Source: Anaerovibrio sp. JC8
GTDB taxonomy: Bacteria; Bacillota; Negativicutes; Selenomonadales; Selenomonadaceae
Reading direction: 5' to 3'
Assembly (NCBI RefSeq): GCF_002100115.1
Contig: NZ_ANBM01000014.1
Span: 1 to 53,241 of the forward strand
Length of the DNA: 53,241 nucleotides
Part shown: in pieces, positions 17,237-26,483 of the stretch
Layout: every line of letters starts with the position of its first letter
Numbering within the stretch: position 1 is the stretch's first letter
Translations under genes and position numbers: made by a program
Notes under the pieces: generated by a model
Told to the model about the DNA's origin: nothing
The model's input: the letters and a program-made list of their open reading frames with translations, nothing else
Databases searched by the model: none

Positions 17237-17288
17237 ATATAATTTTTGTGACAACGGTACAAAGTCAAATTCAGTCACAACTTGTGAC
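17237..17288 (-). promoter_or_regulatory. Promoter and palindromic operator of the HipA-like gene
   Basis: GTCACAACTTGTGAC (17274-17288) is a perfect 7-bp dyad around one base. A further TTGTGAC half-site lies near 17256-17262 in the spacer of a candidate minus-strand promoter (TTGTAC, 17 bases, TATAAT). Sites of this kind often bind the antitoxin of a toxin-antitoxin pair, yet no antitoxin gene is seen. Confidence 0.5.
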
Positions 17289-17429
17289 CGTCTTATATTC
17301 TCAAATTTAATAAGCATGATTTTCTGATAACGTACCACTTAATACTGAAACGCACTTGCAAAAACACTATAGCATCCTAGATTTTTTTTGTCGATACCGT
17401 CCACAGAGTACATATTGTACATAGTTTAA

Positions 17430-17450
17430 TGATGTACCTATTGATGTACC
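17430..17450. repeat. Direct repeats TGATGTACC near the att site
   Basis: TGATGTACC occurs at 17430-17438 and 17442-17450, 12 bases apart, about 85 bases inside the island from the tRNA repeat. They could be arm-type integrase sites. The rest of 17200-17541 holds the HipA-like promoter and a tRNA terminator but no gene. Confidence 0.4.
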
Positions 17451-17496
17451 AGAGCATATTTACCTGGTAAACCATGATAATTATCAAAAACATAAA

Positions 17497-17532
17497 AACC
17501 TCGAAACCAGTGTAAATACTAGCTTCGAGGTT
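17497..17532 (-). terminator. Terminator of tRNA-Arg(CCT)
   Basis: AACCTCGAA and TTCGAGGTT pair across a 17-18 base loop; on the minus strand a T-rich run follows. It lies immediately 3' of the intact tRNA-Arg. Confidence 0.75.
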
Positions 17533-17534
17533 AT

Positions 17535-17582
17535 TTTCATCTGGTGCGAATGGCGGGAGTCGAACCCACGGCCCTCTGCTTA
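17535..17582 (-). repeat. att repeat within tRNA-Arg, right copy
   Basis: The same 48 bases as 7090-7137. It covers the 3' half of the tRNA from the anticodon loop, plus a few bases beyond the CCA. Confidence 0.85.
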
Positions 17583-17618
17583 GGAGGCAGATGCTCTATC
17601 CATCTGAGCTACATCCGC
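17542..17618 (-). tRNA. tRNA-Arg (anticodon CCT)
   Basis: A 77-nt cloverleaf: acceptor GCGGATG with CATTCGC, anticodon loop CTCCTAA, T-loop TTCGACT, encoded CCA. The CCT anticodon reads AGG codons. It is the probable integration target of the island to its left. Confidence 0.95.
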
Positions 17619-17625
17619 AACAGTG

Positions 17626-19005
17626 TTATTGTACACTTTCTATATTCTTCTTGTCAATTTGAAATAAGTCTGCCGTAAAGTTGATGTCCTCCAGCTGTCT
17701 CTGTCTTGTCTCAACACCAAGGGTCAATACCACCAGTGAAACCACGATAAGCACCCCGGCAAACATCATGAATACGTTGCCAATGCCCAGCTGATTTGCC
17801 AGCATAATACCAACCAGAGCAGGGGCAATCATGCCACCGATACGGCCAAAGCCGGCGGCCCAGCCGCTGCCCAGGGCACGCATGGAGGTTGGATACAGCT
17901 CCGGAGTATAGGTATAAATAACACCCCAGGCACCAAGATTAAAGAAGGACATGGTGGCACCCCATACCAGCAGGGTGTCAGGAGAGGTGGCATTGCCAAA
18001 GAAATAGCTGGCTACACCACTCATAAGCAGGAAGATGGAAAGGGTGTACTTGCGCCCAATTACATCCACCAGCCATGCCGCACAGTAATAACCCGGCAGC
18101 TGGGCAATGGTCATAATAAGCACATACTCAAAGGTCTTTACCACCGCAAAGCCCTGCTGGAATACGATGGATGGCAGCCACATGAAGATACCATAGTAGC
18201 TGTACACAATACCGAACCAGGCCAGCCACAGCATAATGGTACGCTTCACATAGCTGGTGCCGAACAGTCCCAGAAGGCCAGGAGTCTTTTCGGTACTGCT
18301 GCCCATTTCTGCAGCTGTCAGCTCCGCATCAAATGGCTTGCTTTCCACATGGAGCTTTTTCTCCAGATCCAGAATAATCTTCTTGGCCTCATCAATCTTA
18401 TTCTTGGAAATAAGATAACGGACGGACTCCGGCATGTGGAGTCTGATAAGGAACACATACAGGGCAGGGAGAGTACCAATGACAAAGGCAATCTTCCAAC
18501 CAAACTGTGGAATAATCAAATAGGAAATGCAGGCAGCTACCAGCCAGCCGATGCCCCAGAAGCTCTCCAGCAGTACGATAAACCGTCCCCGCAGCTTGGT
18601 TGGTGCATACTCAGACATGAGGGTTGCAGCCACCGGCAGCTCACCGCCCAGGCCGAAGCCCACCAAAAATCTGAAGAACAGCAGGGACTCGTAGCTCCAT
18701 GCCAGGGCGCACATCCCCGTGGCCAGGGCATACATCAATACTGTAATGGTAAATACCTGCTTGCGGCCAATACGGTCAGCCAGAGTTCCGGAAATAACAG
18801 CACCCAGGGCCATACCAATGAGACCGATACTTCCGATCCAGCCCATCTGCTCAGGGGCAAGGCCCCACTCCTTGGCCAAAACCGGCAGAACAAAGGCAAT
18901 AAGGCCGGTGTCCATACTATCAAAGAGCCACCCCAGGCCGGTTACCAACAATAACTTATAGTGAAAGGAGCCCACAGGCATCCTTTCCAGTCTGTCTAAA
19001 ATCAT
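17626..19005 (-). CDS. niaP: NiaP-like MFS transporter (niacin family)
   Basis: 459 residues with about twelve membrane segments. From memory it closely resembles Bacillus NiaP/YceI: GLGWLFDSMDTG in the first helix, LADRIGRKQVF (the MFS loop 2-3 motif), GELPVAATLMSEYAP, and VLLESFWGIGWLVAA. NiaP imports nicotinate or nicotinamide for NAD synthesis; related members of this sugar-porter-like branch take aromatic acids. A predicted inner-membrane protein. It ends eight bases from tRNA-Arg on the same strand. I see no NiaR-type regulator site nearby. MFS is certain; niacin is the best guess for substrate. Confidence 0.75.
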   Translation of the reverse strand: MILDRLERMPVGSFHYKLLLVTGLGWLFDSMDTGLIAFVLPVLAKEWGLAPEQMGWIGSIGLIGMALGAVISGTLADRIGRKQVFTITVLMYALATGMCALAWSYESLLFFRFLVGFGLGGELPVAATLMSEYAPTKLRGRFIVLLESFWGIGWLVAACISYLIIPQFGWKIAFVIGTLPALYVFLIRLHMPESVRYLISKNKIDEAKKIILDLEKKLHVESKPFDAELTAAEMGSSTEKTPGLLGLFGTSYVKRTIMLWLAWFGIVYSYYGIFMWLPSIVFQQGFAVVKTFEYVLIMTIAQLPGYYCAAWLVDVIGRKYTLSIFLLMSGVASYFFGNATSPDTLLVWGATMSFFNLGAWGVIYTYTPELYPTSMRALGSGWAAGFGRIGGMIAPALVGIMLANQLGIGNVFMMFAGVLIVVSLVVLTLGVETRQRQLEDINFTADLFQIDKKNIESVQ

Positions 19006-19129
19006 ACATTACATCTCCTCATACAGGTGTCATGACAGTTATAAATACACTGACATAAAATTTACACCTATATAACCAAAAATGCAAGAGAAATAATTAT
19101 ATTTTACCAAAATTTCACAAAAATAATAA

Positions 19130-19156
19130 AAATCCCCTGACTCACATCAGGGGATT
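19130..19156 (-). terminator. Terminator after the ArnT-like gene
   Basis: AATCCCCTGA and TCAGGGGATT form a tight hairpin followed on the minus strand by TTTTTATT. Confidence 0.8.
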
Positions 19157-19167
19157 AAATACAAAAT

Positions 19168-20619
19168 TTATTTTTTGGCTTTTCTGACATAGACTCTGGC
19201 ATAGTCCACATCCTTCAGCAGCTGCCATTCCTCTGTCTTAAAATCCTTCTCAAAGACATTGTACTTCTTCTCATGAAGAATCAAGTACACATCCTTGTCC
19301 TCAGGAATTTCTTCCAGGGCCATGAAAGGCATTACATTCTTGGCGTTCCAGCTCTTGCCGTCCGGCAGCTGTCCCGGAATATCCGCGGCATGACTCAAGT
19401 TATATGCTATCTTGTCTCCGTAGAACACAGCCGAGGTTTTATAGTCGCCATAGAGTGTCAGCACATCATCATCCTTGATCTGGTCCTTATATACGGCCGC
19501 TACCTCCTTGTAGGAATAGCCCTTGGTATTACATACGGGAGCTGCCACCGCAAAGGTCAGCACCGCATATACCACCAGCATAACAGCTACAGTACGCTTC
19601 ACCAGTGTTTCCCTGTCATAAAGATAGCAGGCCATAAGAATGGCAATTGGCAGTAAGCCCGGCAAGGTATAGGTGGTATACTTGGTGGCCATGCACTGAT
19701 AGAAAATATTTACTACCAGAGCCCAGGTCAGCAGAAAGCCCGCCGGCATATCCAGCTGAGGAAGCTGCTGGCGTCTGAAGTATTTCACAATAACCGCCGG
19801 CAGAGTCCAGCACCAAGGCAGACAGCCCGCAAAGAAAATCATGATGTAATACCACCATACATTCCACTGCTCATGCTCAGACTGGGTGGCCCGCAGGAAA
19901 TTGTGAACCCCCAGGAAGTTATTGATAAAATCCATGCCATGAATGACATACATGGCATAATACCAGCTGCCGGCTGTAAGAATGTACAACAGCAGACCGG
20001 AAATCCACTTTATCCGCAATATTTCCCGGAAATCTCTCCTGATACAGAGATAAACAATAATTATAAAACCAGGAAGCAATAAACCGATAGGCCCCTTGTC
20101 CAGAGTAGCCAGACCGGCCAGAATATAGCATAAATAATACCAGTTTCTCTTTCCCGTGCTGTAGCCCATATAAAAGGCCATCAATACACCGTTGAAAAAG
20201 ACAAACAAGGTCAAATCAGTAATGATGGTCTTGGACAAAAGCCAATATTCAAAGCAGGTTCCCAAAATACCGGCAGCAATCAGACCAGTTTTTCTGTCAT
20301 AGATGGTTTTGGCAAACAAATAAGTCAGCATAAGTCCCAGGGCACCAAACAGGCTTGGGGAAAATCTGGCCGCAAACTCATTTACCCCAAATATCTTATA
20401 GGCAGCAATCAGCTCCCAATAGAAGAAAGCCGGCTTATCATACCAGTAGTTGCCATAAATCCGTGGAGATATATAATCCCCGGAACGCAGCATTTCCAAT
20501 GCAGTAAGTGTGTAATTGGACTCCACCGGGTCAGTTACCGCAATGGCCCAGTTCCCCAACAAATATAACACCAGGCCTACAATTCCAATAATAGACAGGT
20601 CCAGTTTTGTATTATCCAT
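19168..20619 (-). CDS. ArnT/PMT-like membrane glycosyltransferase
   Basis: 483 residues, about eleven membrane segments followed by a C-terminal periplasmic tail. Features of the GT39/GT83 group: acidic residues in the first periplasmic loop (TDPVESNYTLTALEML, equivalent to the D-E-x-R-Y-A region), then GDYISPRIYGNYWYDKPAFF, and a DKGPIG stretch. Such enzymes transfer a sugar from undecaprenyl phosphate to lipid A or proteins. Lipid A modification would fit a diderm Firmicute. It precedes no other envelope gene except murA, 21 bases upstream and on the same strand. Family clear; donor and acceptor unknown. Confidence 0.75.
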   Translation of the reverse strand: MDNTKLDLSIIGIVGLVLYLLGNWAIAVTDPVESNYTLTALEMLRSGDYISPRIYGNYWYDKPAFFYWELIAAYKIFGVNEFAARFSPSLFGALGLMLTYLFAKTIYDRKTGLIAAGILGTCFEYWLLSKTIITDLTLFVFFNGVLMAFYMGYSTGKRNWYYLCYILAGLATLDKGPIGLLLPGFIIIVYLCIRRDFREILRIKWISGLLLYILTAGSWYYAMYVIHGMDFINNFLGVHNFLRATQSEHEQWNVWWYYIMIFFAGCLPWCWTLPAVIVKYFRRQQLPQLDMPAGFLLTWALVVNIFYQCMATKYTTYTLPGLLPIAILMACYLYDRETLVKRTVAVMLVVYAVLTFAVAAPVCNTKGYSYKEVAAVYKDQIKDDDVLTLYGDYKTSAVFYGDKIAYNLSHAADIPGQLPDGKSWNAKNVMPFMALEEIPEDKDVYLILHEKKYNVFEKDFKTEEWQLLKDVDYARVYVRKAKK

Positions 20620-20640
20620 TAAGTACTCCTTTTATATAAA

Positions 20641-21906
20641 TCAGACATCCACACGGCGAATGTCAGCACCCAGTCCAATGAGCTTGGACACCAGATTATC
20701 GTAGCCACGGTCAATATGATGGATATAGCCAACAGCCGTCTCACCCTCAGCCACCAGGCCGGCCAATACCATTGCAGCACCAGCCCGAAGGTCCGTTGCC
20801 TTAACCTGACAGCCCGTAAGGGAGGATACCCCCTCCACTGTGGAGGTTCTGCCATCCACCTTGATATTGGCACCCATGAGCTTCAGCTCTTCAACATGCA
20901 TGAAACGGTTTTCAAATACAGTCTCAGTAACCATGCCGGTGCCTTCAGAAACTGTCAGCATAGCCATAAACTGGGCCTGCATATCCGTAGGAAAGCCCGG
21001 ATATGGCATGGTCTTGATATCCACTGCCTTGGTCACCTGATCGCAGGTCACCCGAATGCCGTCAATATGTTCCTCGATGGTTACGCCAGCCTCCTTCAGC
21101 TTGGCAATAACAGGCTTTAAATGCTCGGAAATAGCATTTTCAATAAACACATCACCCCTGGTCATGGCCGCAGCCACCATATAGGTGCCTGCCTCAATGC
21201 GGTCAGGAATAATAGTGTAATTCTTGCCGGTGAGCTTTTTCACACCATCAATTTTAATGACATTGGTGCCGGCACCGCGGATTTTGGCACCCATTACGTT
21301 GAGATAATTTGCCAAATCAATGATTTCAGGCTCCTGGGCAGGATTCTCAATAATGGTCTGTCCCTCTGCCATTGAAGCCGCCATAATAATATTTTCAGTA
21401 GCACCAACACTAGGGAAATCAAGATAAATACGGGCACCCTTCAGGCCATTTGGCGCCTGGGCCTCAATGAAGCCATGACCAATATTGATCTCTGCACCAA
21501 GAGCCTCAAAGCCCTTCAGATGAAGGTCGATTGGACGGGTACCGATGGCACAGCCACCCGGCATGGAGATTTTCGCCTTGCCGCAGCGGGCCAGCAACGG
21601 ACCAATTATAAGGAAAGAAGCACGCATTTTCCGTACCAGATCATACGGTGCTTCACAGCTTGTAATCTCGGAGCTGTCCACCATAAGGGTATTCTTATCC
21701 GCATCAAACTCAGCCTTAACCCCCAGCTGCTTTAAAACCTCAGCAAGGGTATGAACATCGTCAAGAGCCGGAACCTCCTCCAAGCGGCTTGGGGAATCCT
21801 GGCCCAGCAGGGTCGCAGCAATAATAGGCAGTACCGCATTCTTGGCACCGCTGATTTTCACCCGTCCCTTAAGACGCTTGCCACCATTTATAATCAATTT
21901 TTCCAT
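20641..21906 (-). CDS. murA: UDP-N-acetylglucosamine 1-carboxyvinyltransferase
   Basis: 421 residues, the normal length. MurA adds enolpyruvate from PEP to UDP-GlcNAc, the first committed step of peptidoglycan synthesis, in the cytoplasm. Diagnostic are the N-terminal [18 protein letters not shown] and [15 protein letters not shown], where the cysteine is the fosfomycin target. The C-terminal [13 protein letters not shown] is also typical. AGGAGG precedes the start. It is immediately upstream of the ArnT-like gene and may be co-transcribed with it. Confidence 0.97.
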   Translation of the reverse strand: MEKLIINGGKRLKGRVKISGAKNAVLPIIAATLLGQDSPSRLEEVPALDDVHTLAEVLKQLGVKAEFDADKNTLMVDSSEITSCEAPYDLVRKMRASFLIIGPLLARCGKAKISMPGGCAIGTRPIDLHLKGFEALGAEINIGHGFIEAQAPNGLKGARIYLDFPSVGATENIIMAASMAEGQTIIENPAQEPEIIDLANYLNVMGAKIRGAGTNVIKIDGVKKLTGKNYTIIPDRIEAGTYMVAAAMTRGDVFIENAISEHLKPVIAKLKEAGVTIEEHIDGIRVTCDQVTKAVDIKTMPYPGFPTDMQAQFMAMLTVSEGTGMVTETVFENRFMHVEELKLMGANIKVDGRTSTVEGVSSLTGCQVKATDLRAGAAMVLAGLVAEGETAVGYIHHIDRGYDNLVSKLIGLGADIRRVDV

Positions 21907-22039
21907 TTATGTAAATCCTCCTAAAATAGGCATAGTTCTTGAACATAGCACACTTAATCATAACACGGATATAAGGCGCATGCAAGTAGGAAAAATACCC
22001 TTTTCCCTTATAAAACACGGGCTGGGAAAAATAAAAAAC

Positions 22040-22059
22040 GGGACCGCCTAAGCAGTCCC
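22040..22059 (-). terminator. Terminator after the alcohol dehydrogenase gene
   Basis: GGGACTGC-TTAG-GCGGTCCC followed by GTTTTTTATTTT on the minus strand. Confidence 0.8.
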
Positions 22060-22069
22060 ATTTCATACT

Positions 22070-23251
22070 TTATTTATTTACGCTTTCGTAGATTTTCATA
22101 ACATCCTGTTTGTCCATCGGGTGGAAAACACCGGCCTTTTTGGTACCATCGGAGGTACAGATATTGGCAAGCTTTTCGATTTCATCAGCATCCTTCACAC
22201 CGATTCCCAGCTTGGTAAAGCTGGTTGGCAGACCAATCTGCTCAAAGAATTCCATGGTCAGTCGGATACCGGCTCGGGACCGTTCATACACGGTTCCGGC
22301 ATTAACGCCCCAAACCCGTTCTGCGTACTGGGCAAAGCGCTCCGGATTATCCTCATAGACGTATTTGGCCCATGCCGGCCACATTACCGTCAGGGAGGCA
22401 CCGTGGGTTACATTATACAGACCGCTTAACACATGACCCAGCTTGTGGGCAGAAAACTCCTTTTCTCTTCCAAGACCCGTAAAGCCGTTATGGGAAACGC
22501 TGCCGCACCACATTATTTCACTCATGGCCTCATAATTCTTGCGATGGGCCACGGCAATACGGCCCTGCTGAATAACATTCTTCATGAGGGCCTCGGCAAC
22601 CAGATCAGTGAAAAGATTGCCCTCCGTATGGGTTATGTATCTCTCCAGGGTATGCATAAGAATATCCGCCACGCCGCAGGCAATCTGGAATGGTGGCAGG
22701 GTAAAGGTAAGCTCAGGATTCATAATGGCAAAATCCGGGCGAATGATGTCACTGTGGGCACCGCCCTTTTTGCCGGTACCATCAATGGTAAGCACTGCCG
22801 AATCACTGGTTTCGCTGCCAGCTGCCGATATGGTCAGCACTACACCAATAGGCGCACTGCTTTCTATACTGCGGCCCTTTTCCCAATATTCCGCAATATC
22901 CACATCAGGATTTGCCACGCCAACAGCCACGGCCTTGGCGGTATCAATGACGCTGCCACCGCCCACTGCCAGAATCATATCTGCATCAAAGTCGATGGCT
23001 TCAGCAGTTGCCTCTTTGGCAAAGGACAGAATCGGATTTGGTTGAACACCCCCCATGGCCTCAAATTCGATATCTGCCTCATTAAGATTATCCTCAATCC
23101 TCTTCAGGAGACCGCTTTTTTCGATACTGCCGCCCCCATAAAGCAAAAATACCTTTGTGCCACCGTACTGCTTGATTTTGTCTGCCAGCTTGTCCTCAGC
23201 CCCCTTACCGAAGACAATTTCCGTTGGACAATAAAACTCAAAATTCTGCAT
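22070..23251 (-). CDS. Iron-containing (NAD(P)H) alcohol dehydrogenase, BDH/YqhD type
   Basis: 393 residues. Group III alcohol dehydrogenase: the N-terminal NFEFYCPTEIVFGKG, the nucleotide site GGGSVIDTAKAVAVG, and the metal ligands in DILMHTLERYI and HKLGHVLSGLYNVTHG. It reduces short aldehydes such as butyraldehyde or acetaldehyde with NADH or NADPH during fermentation. The start at 23251 has a run of G as ribosome site; the frame continues to 23299 without one. It has its own terminator and is separated from upp by another. Acetaldehyde from the sulfonate operon (43 kb) would be one possible substrate, with no direct evidence. Confidence 0.88.
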   Translation of the reverse strand: MQNFEFYCPTEIVFGKGAEDKLADKIKQYGGTKVFLLYGGGSIEKSGLLKRIEDNLNEADIEFEAMGGVQPNPILSFAKEATAEAIDFDADMILAVGGGSVIDTAKAVAVGVANPDVDIAEYWEKGRSIESSAPIGVVLTISAAGSETSDSAVLTIDGTGKKGGAHSDIIRPDFAIMNPELTFTLPPFQIACGVADILMHTLERYITHTEGNLFTDLVAEALMKNVIQQGRIAVAHRKNYEAMSEIMWCGSVSHNGFTGLGREKEFSAHKLGHVLSGLYNVTHGASLTVMWPAWAKYVYEDNPERFAQYAERVWGVNAGTVYERSRAGIRLTMEFFEQIGLPTSFTKLGIGVKDADEIEKLANICTSDGTKKAGVFHPMDKQDVMKIYESVNK

Positions 23252-23274
23252 AAAATCCCCCCTCATATAAAAAA

Positions 23275-23309
23275 CTGCCGACCGGCACAGACAATGCACC
23301 AGCCGGCAG
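23275..23309 (-). terminator. Terminator after upp
   Basis: CTGCCGGC and the complementary GTCGGCAG enclose a long stem followed by TTTTTT on the minus strand, between upp and the alcohol dehydrogenase. Confidence 0.75.
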
Positions 23310-23332
23310 AAAAATATCAGCCGATATTAAAA

Positions 23333-23968
23333 TTACAGAGTACCGAAAATTCTATCGCCGGCATCACCAAGGCCTGGAACGATATAACCCTTTTCGTTGA
23401 GGCGCTCATCAATAGCCGCAACGTATACAGGAACATCCGGATGCTCCTCATTGATAACCTTGATACCCTCAGGAGCTGCTACCAGACACATGAGAATCAT
23501 GTGCTTTGCCCCCTTATTCTTCAACTGGGTAAGAGCTGCTGCGGAAGAACCGCCGGTAGCCAGCATAGGATCTACAACAATAAGAGTACGCTCAGCCACA
23601 TCACCTGGCAGCTTGCAGTAGTACTCTACAGGCTTCAGGGTTGCCGGATCGCGGTACATACCAATGTGACCAACACGGGCAGATGGAATCATATTTACAA
23701 CACCATTTAACAGGCCCAAGCCAGCACGCAGAATTGGCACAACGCCTACCTTCTTGCCGGCCAGAACCTTGGCCTTGCACTTGGCCACCGGAGTTTCAAT
23801 TTCAATCTCCTCCAGTGGGAAATCCCGGGTTACCTCATAGGTCATAAGCATAGCAATCTCTTCCAGCAGCTGGCGGAAATCCTTGGATGGGGTTTCCTTC
23901 TTGCGCATAATGGTAAGCTTGTGCTGGATTAATGGATGATCTACTACTGTTGCTTTAATATCAGACAT
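23333..23968 (-). CDS. upp: Uracil phosphoribosyltransferase
   Basis: 211 residues, standard length. It makes UMP from uracil and PRPP (pyrimidine salvage). The PRPP-binding loop is [15 protein letters not shown]; the uracil-binding end is [24 protein letters not shown] site precedes the start. It lies 70 bases after glyA, an order seen in many Firmicutes. Confidence 0.97.
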   Translation of the reverse strand: MSDIKATVVDHPLIQHKLTIMRKKETPSKDFRQLLEEIAMLMTYEVTRDFPLEEIEIETPVAKCKAKVLAGKKVGVVPILRAGLGLLNGVVNMIPSARVGHIGMYRDPATLKPVEYYCKLPGDVAERTLIVVDPMLATGGSSAAALTQLKNKGAKHMILMCLVAAPEGIKVINEEHPDVPVYVAAIDERLNEKGYIVPGLGDAGDRIFGTL

Positions 23969-24039
23969 ATTTCTCCTCCTAGAGACTAAGTTTAATGTAA
24001 TTATCAGAGTACATTAATTATAACATATTTCAATTAAAA

Positions 24040-25287
24040 TTACTCATATAATGGATATTTCCTGCAAAGAGCCGCAACCCTGTCTCTGGCCTGGGCCTTT
24101 GCTGCCTCATCCTCAGGATTGTCCAGGGCCAGGGCAATGATATTGCCCACTTCCACCATATCCTCTTCCTTGAACCCACGGGTGGTAAGGGCCGGAGAAC
24201 CAAGGCGGATACCGCTGGTTACGAACGGACTAAGCTTCTCAAATGGAATGGTATTCTTGTTGGCAGTGATGCCCACTTCATCGAGAACATTCTGGGCTAT
24301 CTTGCCGGTGATGTTCTTATTGGTCAAATCTACCAGCATCAAGTGGTTGTCGGTGCCGCCGGATACAATTCTGAAGCCCTTTTCTGTAAGGGTCTTGGCC
24401 AGAGCACTGGCATTCCTGATAATCTGCTGGGCGTATTCCTTGAATTCCGGAGAAAGAGCCTCCTTAAAGGCCACAGCCTTTGCGGCAATAACGTGCATGA
24501 GAGGACCACCCTGAATTCCAGGGAAAATTGCCTTGTTGAACTTCTTGCCAAACTCCTCATCCTTGCAGAGAATCAGGCCGCCCCGTGGACCACGGAGAGT
24601 CTTGTGGGTGGTAGTGGTTACTACATCTGCATAAGGAATTGGAGATGGATGCAGGCCTGCTGCAACCAGACCGGCGATATGGGCAATATCCACCATGAGA
24701 TAAGCCCCTACAGAATGAGCTATTTCAGCCAAACGTGGGAAATCAAGGACACGGGCATAGGCGGAAGCACCGGCCACAATCAGCTTAGGCTTGCACTCGT
24801 TGGCAATTTTCTGGATTTCGTCATAATCCAGCTGCTCTGTATCCTCGCTTACACCGTAAGGAACAATCTTGAAATACTTTCCGGACATATTAACAGGGCT
24901 GCCATGGGTAAGATGACCACCATCGGTCAGGCTCAGGCCCATTACAGTATCACCTGGCTCCAAAAGTGCAAAGAATACTGCCATGTTGGCCTGGGCACCG
25001 GAATGTGGCTGTACATTGGCATATTCAGCCCCAAACAGCTTCTTGGCCCGATCAATGGCCAGCTGCTCAATCACATCCACATGCTCACAGCCGCCATAAT
25101 AACGCTTGCCAGGATAACCCTCTGCATATTTATTGGTAAGAACACTGCCCTGAGCTGCCATAACAGCTGCACTGACTATATTTTCAGAAGCGATAAGCTC
25201 CAGCTTATTGCGCTGGCGGCTTAATTCCGCATCAATAACCTCAGCAATCTCCGGGTCCACAACTTTCAAATCATCCATTAAGCTCAT
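24040..25287 (-). CDS. glyA: Serine hydroxymethyltransferase
   Basis: 415 residues. A PLP enzyme that converts serine and tetrahydrofolate to glycine and methylene-THF, the main one-carbon entry. The PLP lysine is in [15 protein letters not shown]; the N-terminal [10 protein letters not shown] and the [13 protein letters not shown] motif are diagnostic. A GAGGAGG site precedes the start. It follows rpiB by about 30 bases and is probably co-transcribed with it and with upp. Confidence 0.97.
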   Translation of the reverse strand: MSLMDDLKVVDPEIAEVIDAELSRQRNKLELIASENIVSAAVMAAQGSVLTNKYAEGYPGKRYYGGCEHVDVIEQLAIDRAKKLFGAEYANVQPHSGAQANMAVFFALLEPGDTVMGLSLTDGGHLTHGSPVNMSGKYFKIVPYGVSEDTEQLDYDEIQKIANECKPKLIVAGASAYARVLDFPRLAEIAHSVGAYLMVDIAHIAGLVAAGLHPSPIPYADVVTTTTHKTLRGPRGGLILCKDEEFGKKFNKAIFPGIQGGPLMHVIAAKAVAFKEALSPEFKEYAQQIIRNASALAKTLTEKGFRIVSGGTDNHLMLVDLTNKNITGKIAQNVLDEVGITANKNTIPFEKLSPFVTSGIRLGSPALTTRGFKEEDMVEVGNIIALALDNPEDEAAKAQARDRVAALCRKYPLYE

Positions 25288-25317
25288 GACAGATTCCTCC
25301 TCAAAATATGGTAGGTA

Positions 25318-25764
25318 TTATTTATTTTCCAACGCCATCATCTTGTTGATGCGGCGAATATGGCGCTCACCATGAGAGAACTCGGTAGTAACCCAAACCC
25401 GTACAATTTCCCCTGCCGGGCCATAGCCGGTCACCCGGCCACCCAGGGCCAGTACGTTGGCATCATTGTGCTCTCTGGACATGCGGGCAGAAAAAACATC
25501 GCCGCAAAGAGCCGCACGGATGCCCTTTATCTTATTGGCCGCCATGGAAATGCCAATGCCGGTACCGCACAATACGATACCGCGGTCAGCCTCACCGCTG
25601 ACCACCTTGCCACATACCTTTTCTGCTATTTCAGGATAATCCACGGACTCAGCATTATAGGTGCCCACATCCTCTGTTTCAATATCCTTAAACTCGGCCA
25701 GAACCTTAAGGACCTCTGCCTTAAGCTCCACCGCACCATGGTCACAGCCAACTACGATTTTCAT
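25318..25764 (-). CDS. rpiB: Ribose-5-phosphate isomerase B
   Basis: 148 residues. Interconverts ribose 5-phosphate and ribulose 5-phosphate. Seen are the N-terminal GCDHGAVELK, the active-site cysteine region GIVLCGTGIGISMAANK, and REHNDANVLALGGRV. Length and order (tsaC-rpiB-glyA-upp) match many Firmicutes. LacA/B-type isomerases share the fold, but the context favours RpiB. Confidence 0.93.
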   Translation of the reverse strand: MKIVVGCDHGAVELKAEVLKVLAEFKDIETEDVGTYNAESVDYPEIAEKVCGKVVSGEADRGIVLCGTGIGISMAANKIKGIRAALCGDVFSARMSREHNDANVLALGGRVTGYGPAGEIVRVWVTTEFSHGERHIRRINKMMALENK

Positions 25765-25844
25765 TATCTGAATTACTCCTTATCAAACTTTATTTTTCAC
25801 ACAACGCCATTGTATCATAGTTAAATGATAAAACATATTAATTT

Positions 25845-26483
25845 TTAGGCATCTGCACAGGCCATAATTTCTTTTTCACTGATGGCCCCGTGGCGGATAA
25901 TCACCGGCTCATCCCCGGTGCAGTCCACAATGGTGGATTCAATGCCCAGATTACACGGGCCCCCATCCAAAATAAGCGGAATGAGCCCCTTCATATCGTC
26001 GTATACCATCTGTGCCGTGGTAGGACTTGGATGGGCAGATATATTGGCACTGGGCACTGCCAGAGGCACACCGGCCTCCTTAAGCACCGCCAAAGCCACC
26101 TCATTATCCGGAATTCTGATACCAACAGTATTCTTGCCACCGGTCACCCGCTTTGGAATGGTGCTTTTACGGGGCAATACAATGGTAATGGGGCCTGGAC
26201 AGAACCTCTCAAACAGCTTCAATGCCATATCCGGCACCCGGGCCGCTATGTCCTGCACCATGTCCACATCCGCCACCTGCAAAGAAAAAGCCTTGTAATA
26301 AGGCCGCTCCTTGGCATCGTATAAGGCTTTTACTGCCACCTCGTCAAGACCGTTGGCCGCCAGGCCGTAAACAGTTTCTGTGGGAATTGCCACCAGCTGA
26401 CCCTGACGCAGCATGGCTGCCGCCTCTTTAATGGCCTCCTGCTGCTCCGCCACATTATTTATAGAAATTATTTTTGTTTCCAT
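25845..26483 (-). CDS. tsaC: Threonylcarbamoyl-AMP synthase (TsaC/Sua5 family)
   Basis: 212 residues. It makes threonylcarbamoyl-AMP from threonine, bicarbonate and ATP for t6A37 in tRNAs. The YrdC core is visible: GQLVAIPTETVYGLAANG, KERPYYKAFSLQV, PGPITIVLP, VGIRIPDN and LAVPSANIS. At 212 residues it lacks the full Sua5 C-terminal domain, so it is the short TsaC type. Its first codons overlap the end of prmC by 16 bases, so translation is coupled. Confidence 0.93.
   Translation of the reverse strand: METKIISINNVAEQQEAIKEAAAMLRQGQLVAIPTETVYGLAANGLDEVAVKALYDAKERPYYKAFSLQVADVDMVQDIAARVPDMALKLFERFCPGPITIVLPRKSTIPKRVTGGKNTVGIRIPDNEVALAVLKEAGVPLAVPSANISAHPSPTTAQMVYDDMKGLIPLILDGGPCNLGIESTIVDCTGDEPVIIRHGAISEKEIMACADA

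Larger units (their letters stand above)
7090..17582. mobile_element. Genomic island integrated in tRNA-Arg(CCT)
   Basis: A segment of about 10.4 kb lies between an intact tRNA-Arg and a 48-bp direct repeat of that tRNA's 3' half, on the 3' side of the gene. Each tRNA end has its own terminator hairpin (7050-7087 and 17497-17532). Cargo: a truncated zinc peptidase, a YbjN-like protein, a giant autotransporter with its leader, a 128-bp structured repeat, and a HipA-like kinase. No integrase or excisionase is visible, so it is probably a decayed or trans-mobilised island. Confidence 0.7.

Noticed and set aside
22070-23251. Iron alcohol dehydrogenase as a member of the sulfonate pathway
   Set aside because: It lies 20 kb away on the other strand with its own terminator; a link to acetaldehyde from the lyase would be speculation.
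22433-23710. A 425-codon plus-strand ORF
   Set aside because: Antisense across two certain genes and a terminator.
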